DNA of 64,000 bases from Pseudoalteromonas gelatinilytica. GTDB taxonomy: Bacteria; Pseudomonadota; Gammaproteobacteria; Enterobacterales; Alteromonadaceae. Below, one piece after another: positions 57,453 to 64,000 of the stretch. Made by a program: the position numbers and the translations under genes. A model generated the notes under the pieces. The model was given only the letters and a program-made list of their open reading frames with translations. It made no database searches and was not told the origin of the DNA. Location of the stretch: positions 167,261 to 231,260 of the forward strand of contig NZ_LRRU01000007.1 of assembly GCF_001641615.1 (NCBI RefSeq). The letters run 5' to 3'. Within the stretch, counting starts at the first letter, position 1, and each line of letters opens with the position of its first letter.

Positions 57453-57480
57453 AAAAGGCGCTGATTGCAGCGCCTTTTTA
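57453..57480. terminator. Bidirectional terminator between DUF2057 and aminopeptidase genes
   Basis: AAGGCGCTG and CAGCGCCTT form a 9-bp stem around ATTG with A/T-runs on both sides, between convergent genes. Confidence 0.92.
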
Positions 57481-57492
57481 GTGTTTGATAAC

Positions 57493-59337
57493 TTATTTTG
57501 CGAATAAGTCGTCAACGGTACCTTGTGCAAGTGGGTGGTAACCCGGACGTGCTTTTAAGTACACATCATGTGCCCAGTCTTTTTTACCGTTTTTAATAAG
57601 TGCTTTATATAGTGGCACAATTAATTTACGGCGACCGATGCTTGATAGGTGTTTATCAAGCGCAGGGTAAATTGGTTGATAACCATTTCCTACCGCTAGC
57701 ATGAACCATGCGAAAGCACGCTCAGCATTAGTTGACTGTGTTAGGTTGAATTGGTTATCAAGCTCAGTCATTTTTTCAATGCTTAAATCGCGAGGTAGAT
57801 TATTTAAGAAATGTAGCCACTCATGAACTGACCAATCAGATGTTGGTAATTGAGCTGCGCTAATCTCACCGTTTAACCATGTTTTGGTGACTGCATCAAC
57901 TTTATCGAAAGCATCAGACGTTGGATTTGGTGCATCGCTTGGTAAACCAGGCTCAAAGATCCACTCATTAACTTTATCCATGCTGACTACGCCTGGATAT
58001 TTGTCGATCAGATTTGCTTTTAAGTAAGTAACAAATTGAGCTGTTGTTAGAGACTTGAACGAGAACTGATCAAAGTAACCTTTTACGAATGGGTCGAACT
58101 TGTCACGGCCAAATTTGTTTTCTAAATAAATTAAGAAAAGTTGACCTTTGGTGTAAGGCACTGAACTAAATGCATCATCAGGATCGCGGCCATTAAGTTT
58201 TAAGTTAAGACGCGTATCTGCTGCTGGCAGAGTTTTAAGTAATGCACGTAAACCTGCTGCATCAAGCGCTTGTTCCATCACTGCACGGTCACGGCCAAAC
58301 ACTTCTTCCATAATGCGGTTTTCAACGTAAGACGTGAAACCTTCATTTAGCCATAAATCTTCCCACGTCGCATTAGTCACTAAGTTACCAGACCAAGAGT
58401 GAGCAAGCTCGTGAGCAATTAGGTTTACTAAGCTTTTATCGCCAGCAACAACCGTTGGTGTGATGAATGATAAACGTGGGTTTTCCATGCCACCAAATGG
58501 GAAGCTTGGCGGTAGCATTAATAAGTCATAACGACCCCATGCGTATTCGCCGTACATAGCGTGCGTTTTATCGATCATCGCTTGCGTGTCGTTAAACTCA
58601 GCAACTGATGCATCTAAAATGGTTGGCTCTGCAAAGATACCTGTTTGCTTAGACATGGCTTTATATTCTAAGTTACCAGCACCAATTGCGATTAAGTATG
58701 GCGAAATTGGTTGTGGCATATCGAATAAGTAGTCGCCATCTTTATAAAGAGCATCTTTATTGTCAGCACTCATTACTGCACGAATGTCTTTAGGCGTGTG
58801 AATACGTGCTGAGTAAGTTACGCGCATTGCTGGCGTATCTTGTACTGGGATCCAACTACGAGCATGAATTGCTTGTGATTGGCTGTACATAAATGGATGT
58901 GACTTACTGGCTGTTTGCTCTGGTGTTAACCACTGCAAACCTGAAGCTTCTGGGCGGCTGTTGTAGTAAATACGTGCTTTAACCGCTTGGCTTTTAAATT
59001 TAATTGTTAATTTTGAGCCCTTCACGTCATCACGTGCAGCAAGGGTGAAGTCAGCTTTGTGCCAGCTGCCTTTTTTATCTTGATACATTACTTTGTCGAT
59101 ATCTAAATCGCGCGTATCAAGAACAAGTGTTTTGCTGGTCGCATTGTGCCAATCTAGCGTGTGCTCAACAAAACCCTCTAGTTGTTTGTCATCAAAATCA
59201 ACATCTAAATCTAGTAGTAGGTGAGTGGTTGTTACGTCATCTAAGTTTGCGTAAGTGTGTTGGCTGATTGCATCTGCAGTTGCTTGAGAGCAAGCACCGG
59301 CCATCGCAAGACTTAAAAGTAATGGTTTAAACTTCAT
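57493..59337 (-). CDS. M1-family aminopeptidase (LTA4 hydrolase-like), secreted
   Basis: The 614-residue protein has a signal peptide (MKFKPLLLSLAMAGACSQAT, cleaved near TADA). The M1 motifs are GGMENPRLSF and the zinc site HELAHSWSG (around residue 307) with the third ligand in WLNEGFTSY. The C-terminal helical domain matches the leukotriene A4 hydrolase branch. It probably trims peptides in the periplasm. The early cysteine in the signal region is not in a clear lipobox. Confidence 0.92.
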   Translation of the reverse strand: MKFKPLLLSLAMAGACSQATADAISQHTYANLDDVTTTHLLLDLDVDFDDKQLEGFVEHTLDWHNATSKTLVLDTRDLDIDKVMYQDKKGSWHKADFTLAARDDVKGSKLTIKFKSQAVKARIYYNSRPEASGLQWLTPEQTASKSHPFMYSQSQAIHARSWIPVQDTPAMRVTYSARIHTPKDIRAVMSADNKDALYKDGDYLFDMPQPISPYLIAIGAGNLEYKAMSKQTGIFAEPTILDASVAEFNDTQAMIDKTHAMYGEYAWGRYDLLMLPPSFPFGGMENPRLSFITPTVVAGDKSLVNLIAHELAHSWSGNLVTNATWEDLWLNEGFTSYVENRIMEEVFGRDRAVMEQALDAAGLRALLKTLPAADTRLNLKLNGRDPDDAFSSVPYTKGQLFLIYLENKFGRDKFDPFVKGYFDQFSFKSLTTAQFVTYLKANLIDKYPGVVSMDKVNEWIFEPGLPSDAPNPTSDAFDKVDAVTKTWLNGEISAAQLPTSDWSVHEWLHFLNNLPRDLSIEKMTELDNQFNLTQSTNAERAFAWFMLAVGNGYQPIYPALDKHLSSIGRRKLIVPLYKALIKNGKKDWAHDVYLKARPGYHPLAQGTVDDLFAK

Positions 59338-59482
59338 AATAACCCTGGAACGGAAATGAAAAAGAGCCCGTTTTATAACATGATTAGTGCAGTGGGTTGA
59401 GTGATTTTTACAATCTAATGCGTATTTTGCGACGATAGGTTACACTAATGCGATTAGTTACCGGTAACCTTTGAGGCGTTTT

Positions 59483-60493
59483 GTGGCTCAGTCCCTGCAA
59501 TCTTTTCATACCTTTTCTTTGCCAAGCCAATGCCAGCATTTTTATCAAATTGATGAAGTGAATCAGCTTTTAAGCACAGACTTTTCGTCTCCCTTTTGTA
59601 TTTTAGGCGAAGGCAGCAATACGGTGTTTTTATCTGACTATCAAGGGTCTGTCATCCATATGAACACGAAGGGCATAGATATAGAGCAGCAAAGTGATGG
59701 CTTTTTATTGCACATTGCAGCCGGAGAAAACTGGCATCAATTAGTCGCCATGACTATTGCCAATGACATGCCTGGGCTTGAAAACCTTGCTTTAATACCT
59801 GGAACTGTTGGTGCTGCACCAGTGCAAAATATAGGAGCTTACGGTGTAGAGCTTGAAAAGTTTGTGAGCTATGTCGACTACTTTGATATTGCCACCAAAG
59901 CGATAAAGCGCCTAACTAAAGACGAATGCCAATTTGGCTATCGAGACTCTATCTTTAAACATGCATTGAAAAATAAAGCGGTGATCACCCAAGTTGGGCT
60001 GCTGTTACCTAAAAAATGGCAGCCAGTACTGAGTTACGGACCATTGCAACAGCTTTCAGATCCCTCTCCACTGCAAGTGTTTGAGCAAATCATTACAACC
60101 AGAAACAGTAAACTACCAAACCCCAGTGAACTTGCGAATGCGGGCAGTTTTTTCAAAAACCCAGTGATTAGTAATGAGCAACTAGCGTTACTTTTAAAGC
60201 AGTACCCTGAGCTACCTCACTACTATGTGGATGCTGAACATCATAAAGTTGCGGCGGGGTGGTTGATTGAGCAAGCTGGGTTAAAAGGCTTTAAGGTCGC
60301 CGGTATTGAGGTTCATCAGCAGCAAGCGTTAGTGCTTGTAAACCATGGTAACAGTACAGGTGATGATTTAATTGCCATGGTAAACCATGTTCAACAGCAA
60401 GTTTGGCAAAAATACCAGATTGCTTTACAGCACGAAGTGCGACTGATCAATGCCGATCATGAGTGTCACATTGAATTGGGAGCTTCATCATGA
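59483..60493 (+). CDS. murB: MurB, UDP-N-acetylenolpyruvoylglucosamine reductase
   Basis: The GTG at 59483 (M-AQSLQSFHTFSLPSQC) is chosen because GAGG lies 6 bases upstream. An in-frame TTG at 59471 would be less usual. The 336-residue FAD enzyme reduces the enolpyruvyl group to UDP-MurNAc, using NADPH. ILGEGSNTVF, LIPGTVGAAPVQNIGAYGVE and the late GSFFKNPV are the family motifs. The length is that of type I MurB (E. coli 342). It overlaps birA by 4 bases. Confidence 0.96.
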   Translation: MAQSLQSFHTFSLPSQCQHFYQIDEVNQLLSTDFSSPFCILGEGSNTVFLSDYQGSVIHMNTKGIDIEQQSDGFLLHIAAGENWHQLVAMTIANDMPGLENLALIPGTVGAAPVQNIGAYGVELEKFVSYVDYFDIATKAIKRLTKDECQFGYRDSIFKHALKNKAVITQVGLLLPKKWQPVLSYGPLQQLSDPSPLQVFEQIITTRNSKLPNPSELANAGSFFKNPVISNEQLALLLKQYPELPHYYVDAEHHKVAAGWLIEQAGLKGFKVAGIEVHQQQALVLVNHGNSTGDDLIAMVNHVQQQVWQKYQIALQHEVRLINADHECHIELGASS

Positions 60494-61482
60494 AAGCGCC
60501 AGACGGAAATAAACTCGCTATTTTACAAGCACTCAATACCGGTGGTTTTATTTCTGGTCAGCAATTGGGTGAGCAATTAGGTATTAGCCGTGCAGCAGTG
60601 GGTAAGCATATTCATTCATTGCAGGAAATGGGGCTCGATATTTTCAAAGTCACGGGTAAAGGGTATTGCCTTAATAATAGTGCGGGCTTACTGAACAAAG
60701 ATAAAATCGGTCAACATTATAGTGAGTTAGGTGGTTGCACCGCGAATGTTGAAGTGCAGCCTATTATTGACTCAACCAATAGTGAGTTAATGCGTCGCTT
60801 ACAAACTGATGCTCCTCTTTATTCTGGTAGCGTGTTAGTTGCAGAAATGCAGCAGGCAGGAAGGGGGCGTCGCGGTCGAGTGTGGCAATCACCCTTTGGT
60901 GCAAACTTATACTTCAGTTATTTTTGGCGCTTGGATGATGGTCTACAAGCTGCCATGGGGGTCTCAATTGCTGTTGGCCTTGCCGTTTACGACACGCTGA
61001 AAGCGTTATATCAGTTGGATATAGAGCTTAAGTGGCCCAACGATATCTATTTAAACCGCGAAAAATTAGCCGGTGTATTAGTTGAGCTTGATGGTCAGCC
61101 ACAGGGGCCTTGTCAGCTTGTTATTGGCATAGGTATTAATTTACATATGCCAGAAAGTGCCAGCCAGCACATAGACCAAGCTTGGACCGACTTAAGTCAG
61201 CACGTGCAAGGGTTAGACAAAAATAAGCTGGTGGCCTATTTATGCTTTTATTTGGAAAAACGCTTAGCGCAGTATCAACAATCGGGCTTAAACGATATGT
61301 ATCTACAGTGGAATCAGTTAAACGCATTTGCTGGTGAGTGTGTTGAACTTAATACTGGACATCGTAGCTGGCGCGGTATTTGTGAAGGTATTGATAACCA
61401 AGGTGGCGTGCGTATTCGTCAAGATGGCGAAGTAAAAAGTTACTATGGCGGTGAAATCTCATTACGTAAGGCAGAGCTATGA
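60490..61482 (+). CDS. birA: BirA, biotin-protein ligase and biotin repressor
   Basis: The 330-residue protein has an N-terminal HTH (about 15-45: GEQLGISRAAVGKHIHSLQE) and a catalytic part with the biotinyl-AMP loop GRGRRGRVW and KWPNDIY. It ligates biotin to carboxylase subunits and, by its HTH, is expected to repress biotin genes. Its ends overlap murB and coaX by 4 bases each. Confidence 0.96.
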   Translation: MKAPDGNKLAILQALNTGGFISGQQLGEQLGISRAAVGKHIHSLQEMGLDIFKVTGKGYCLNNSAGLLNKDKIGQHYSELGGCTANVEVQPIIDSTNSELMRRLQTDAPLYSGSVLVAEMQQAGRGRRGRVWQSPFGANLYFSYFWRLDDGLQAAMGVSIAVGLAVYDTLKALYQLDIELKWPNDIYLNREKLAGVLVELDGQPQGPCQLVIGIGINLHMPESASQHIDQAWTDLSQHVQGLDKNKLVAYLCFYLEKRLAQYQQSGLNDMYLQWNQLNAFAGECVELNTGHRSWRGICEGIDNQGGVRIRQDGEVKSYYGGEISLRKAEL

Positions 61483-62177
61483 AATTGTTAGTTGATGTGG
61501 GTAATACCGCCATTAAAGCGGTTTTGTTTGATGGCAAGGCTTATCAAACATGTGAACTCAGCAGCTTGCCTTGGCTACAAATAAAAGAGCTAGTTTATGC
61601 CTGTGTGGGTAGCACCGAGCTGCTTGCACCATTATTAGCACAGGCGCAGCAACACGCCGTTCCTTACTTCGAAGCACAGGTGAGTGCAAAGCTAAACACG
61701 TTAAGCTGTGCCTATCAGCAGTATCAAAATCTAGGAATTGATCGTTGGCTGGCTGTCATTGCCGCGTATGTCGAATTCCCCGAGCAAAATTGCATTATTA
61801 TCGATGCCGGCACTGCAACAACAATTGATGTACTCAATAGTGAAGGTGCACATCTAGGTGGTTGGATTTTACCAGGCCTTGATTTGATGACATCTTCACT
61901 TACCCAGAATACCCAACGCGTGTTTGATGATGGACAAACCCCATTTGCGACTGATTTAGGCCGTAATACGCCAAATGGCCTCAAGAATGGCGCGATGGTT
62001 GCCACTATTGGCGCAATCGAGCAGGCAAAACAGCATCTTAATCAACAAGATTGTCATTTATTATTTGCTGGTGGTTACGGCAAATTACTTGCTGAAGCAT
62101 TTTTGGACGCCCAGTTTGACAGCTTGCTCGTGTTTAAAGGACTGAATTATTGGCACGAATTAACTATAAAGCAGTAA
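61479..62177 (+). CDS. coaX: CoaX, type III pantothenate kinase
   Basis: The 232-residue ASKHA-fold kinase makes 4'-phosphopantothenate, the first step of CoA synthesis. The motifs are LLVDVGNTAIKAVLF at the start, GIDRWLAV and IIIDAGTATTIDV. It is the last gene of murB-birA-coaX. In E. coli the type I kinase CoaA occupies this position, so a different enzyme family serves the same step here. Confidence 0.95.
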   Translation: MKLLVDVGNTAIKAVLFDGKAYQTCELSSLPWLQIKELVYACVGSTELLAPLLAQAQQHAVPYFEAQVSAKLNTLSCAYQQYQNLGIDRWLAVIAAYVEFPEQNCIIIDAGTATTIDVLNSEGAHLGGWILPGLDLMTSSLTQNTQRVFDDGQTPFATDLGRNTPNGLKNGAMVATIGAIEQAKQHLNQQDCHLLFAGGYGKLLAEAFLDAQFDSLLVFKGLNYWHELTIKQ

Positions 62178-62244
62178 AAAAACGCGAATTTGCCTGAATA
62201 GTGAGCGTTTAACACATAAATTCACATTTTTTTTAATTTTATGG

Positions 62245-62273
62245 TTGCATCACAATAAACCTTACCTTAGAAT
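62245..62273 (+). promoter_or_regulatory. Promoter of the tRNA-tufB operon with GC-rich discriminator
   Basis: TTGCAT at 62245-62250 and TAGAAT at 62268-62273 are 17 bases apart. CTCGCCCC follows the -10 box, a GC-rich discriminator typical of promoters under stringent control. Confidence 0.85.
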
Positions 62274-62294
62274 CTCGCCCCGTACTAAAGCAGT

Positions 62295-62370
<76 letters not shown>

Positions 62371-62410
62371 CTTTCCTTTTACCGGAAGTGACTTAGTAAA
62401 GAATTTTCGT

Positions 62411-62495
62411 GGAGGGGTTCCCGAGCGGCCAAAGGGATCAGACTGTAAATCTGACGGCTCAGCCTTCGCTGGTTCGAATCCAGCTCCCTCCACCA
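62411..62495 (+). tRNA. tRNA-Tyr (anticodon GTA)
   Basis: 85 bases including CCA, with the long variable arm of type II tRNAs. The acceptor stem is GGAGGGG with CTCCCTCC, and the anticodon loop CTGTAAAT carries GTA. Confidence 0.97.
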
Positions 62496-62539
62496 CTTTA
62501 TTCTTGACGGTTAGAGGTAGTTTAAGAACAGGTTCCTAT

Positions 62540-62614
<75 letters not shown>

Positions 62615-62627
62615 GATTTCTGGTGTT

Positions 62628-62703
62628 GCTGATATAGCTCAGTTGGTAGAGCGCACCCTTGGTAAGGGTGAGGTCGGCAGTTCAAATCTGCCTATCAGCA
62701 CCA
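62628..62703 (+). tRNA. tRNA-Thr (anticodon GGT)
   Basis: 76 bases including CCA. The acceptor stem GCTGATA pairs with TATCAGC and the anticodon loop CTTGGTAA carries GGT. A 136-base gap without a gene separates it from tufB. Confidence 0.97.
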
Positions 62704-62839
62704 GTCTTGAGAACTCATCTTAATTTCTTCCTTTATCTGTCAGAAAAAACTATTTGAAATTTGAAAAAATTAAATTAATCTACCCTCGGTGGATTATTTT
62801 CATATGTAATCTAGATACACAAAACTGATAGGTTCCGTC

Positions 62840-64000
62840 ATGGCAAAAGAAAAGTTTGAACGCGTAAAACCGCACGTAAACGTTGGTACAATCGGCCACG
62901 TTGACCACGGTAAAACAACTCTAACAGCAGCAATCACAAACGTACTTGCGAAAGCATACGGTGGTCAAGCTAAAGACTTCGCATCAATCGATAACGCTCC
63001 AGAAGAGCGTGAGCGTGGTATCACAATCTCAACTTCACACGTTGAGTACGATACTCCAACTCGTCACTACGCACACGTAGACTGTCCAGGACACGCCGAT
63101 TATGTTAAAAACATGATCACTGGTGCTGCTCAAATGGACGGCGCAATCCTAGTAGTTGCTGCGACTGACGGTCCTATGCCACAAACTCGTGAGCACATCC
63201 TACTTTCTCGTCAGGTTGGCGTACCTTACATCATCGTATTCATGAACAAATGTGACATGGTTGATGACGAAGAGCTACTTGAGCTAGTAGAAATGGAAGT
63301 TCGTGAACTTCTTTCTGAGTACGATTTCCCAGGTGACGACTTACCTCTAATCCAAGGTTCTGCTCTTAAAGCACTAGAAGGCGAAGAGCAATGGGAAGCG
63401 AAAATCATTGAACTAGCAGAAGCGCTAGATTCATACATCCCAGAGCCAGAGCGTGACATCGATAAGCCATTCATCATGCCTATCGAAGACGTATTCTCAA
63501 TCCAAGGTCGTGGTACTGTTGTAACTGGCCGTGTTGAAGCTGGTATCATCAACGTGAATGACGAAGTTGAAATCGTAGGTATCAAAGAAACTACGAAGAC
63601 AACTTGTACAGGTGTTGAGATGTTCCGTAAGCTTCTAGACGAAGGTCGTGCGGGTGAGAACATCGGTGCACTACTACGTGGTACTAAGCGTGAAGACGTT
63701 GAGCGTGGTCAAGTACTTTGTAAGCCTGGTTCAATCAAGCCACACACTAAATTCACTTCAGAAGTATACGTACTTTCTAAAGATGAAGGTGGTCGTCACA
63801 CTCCTTTCTTCAAAGGTTACCGTCCACAGTTCTACTTCCGTACAACTGACGTAACAGGTGACGTACAGTTACCAGAAGGCGTAGAAATGGTAATGCCTGG
63901 TGACAACATCAAGATGACTGTAGAGTTAATCTGCCCAATCGCGATGGACGAAGGTTTACGCTTCGCTATCCGTGAAGGTGGCCGTACAGTTGGTGCTGGT
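62840..64000 (+). CDS. tufB: EF-Tu elongation factor (3' end cut by window edge)
   Basis: The visible 387 residues are almost the whole protein of about 394, so only about seven are missing at the end. The P-loop GHVDHGKT is at 19-26, and DCPGHADY and NKCD follow. EF-Tu brings aminoacyl-tRNA to the ribosome. The position after the Thr-Tyr-Gly-Thr tRNA cluster makes it the tufB copy. Codon use is strongly biased, as expected for a highly expressed gene. Confidence 0.97.
   Translation, partial: MAKEKFERVKPHVNVGTIGHVDHGKTTLTAAITNVLAKAYGGQAKDFASIDNAPEERERGITISTSHVEYDTPTRHYAHVDCPGHADYVKNMITGAAQMDGAILVVAATDGPMPQTREHILLSRQVGVPYIIVFMNKCDMVDDEELLELVEMEVRELLSEYDFPGDDLPLIQGSALKALEGEEQWEAKIIELAEALDSYIPEPERDIDKPFIMPIEDVFSIQGRGTVVTGRVEAGIINVNDEVEIVGIKETTKTTCTGVEMFRKLLDEGRAGENIGALLRGTKREDVERGQVLCKPGSIKPHTKFTSEVYVLSKDEGGRHTPFFKGYRPQFYFRTTDVTGDVQLPEGVEMVMPGDNIKMTVELICPIAMDEGLRFAIREGGRTVGAG

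Noticed and set aside
63226..63663. A 145-codon serine-rich frame antisense to tufB.
   Set aside because: It is an antisense shadow of EF-Tu, with low-complexity serine runs caused by codon bias on the other strand.

Overview
The window is chromosomal DNA of a marine gammaproteobacterium, most probably Pseudoalteromonas or a close relative in the Alteromonadales. This rests on gene order (ubiJ-ubiE, glnA divergent from bipA, murB-birA next to the tRNA-tufB operon, cysJIH), on proteins very close to E. coli in sequence but with lower-GC codon usage, and on an intergenic palindromic repeat of a type I associate with this genus. It is mostly core genome. I see no integrase, transposase, prophage, CRISPR array, rRNA or plasmid gene.

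Layout. 1-1015: end of the ubiquinone genes ubiJ-ubiE (minus). 1137-5849: a degenerate GGDEF protein, a DUF885 lipoprotein peptidase and a membrane-anchored GltB-like protein. 5906-14759: an almost complete methionine salvage cluster (mtnK, mtnA, mtnB-mtnC-mtnD, an aminotransferase and an omega-amidase) interrupted by a ToxR/CadC-like membrane regulator and a gamma-glutamylcyclotransferase-like gene. Both divergent promoter regions of this cluster carry what look like MetJ operators. 14845-23658: AtoE-like transporter, cheV, a potassium channel, small and hypothetical genes, an EVE-domain protein, tesB and plsB. 23925-29162: the complete S10 ribosomal protein operon (rpsJ to rpsQ) with a promoter, a structured leader with an attenuator-like hairpin, and a terminator. 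The str and spc operons are not adjacent.

29399-32826: accessory genes, including a GT29 (sialyltransferase)-like protein and a secreted multidomain endonuclease I. 33174-37516: cysJIH for reduction of PAPS and sulfite. 37617-45996: a periplasmic binding protein, a lipoprotein with nine repeats that strictly alternate SGD and SGS, a 162-bp palindromic repeat, acnA and several small unknown genes. 46022-52966: ntrC-ntrB, a DUF4124 gene, glnA with a sigma-54 promoter and tandem NtrC sites, and divergent bipA. 53181-56111: a hybrid histidine kinase and a LuxR-type regulator. 56342-62177: HIT protein, DUF2057 protein, M1 aminopeptidase, then murB-birA-coaX. 62245-64000: four tRNAs (Thr-Tyr-Gly-Thr) and tufB, cut by the window end.

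How the parts work together. The mtn genes recycle methylthioadenosine-derived methylthioribose to methionine. The final transamination by the MtnE-like enzyme is paired with an omega-amidase that would remove the glutamine-derived keto acid. cysJIH supplies sulfide for the same sulfur economy. glnA-ntrBC is the nitrogen control loop. The S10 and tRNA-tufB operons are growth-rate-linked translation genes, each with a recognisable promoter.
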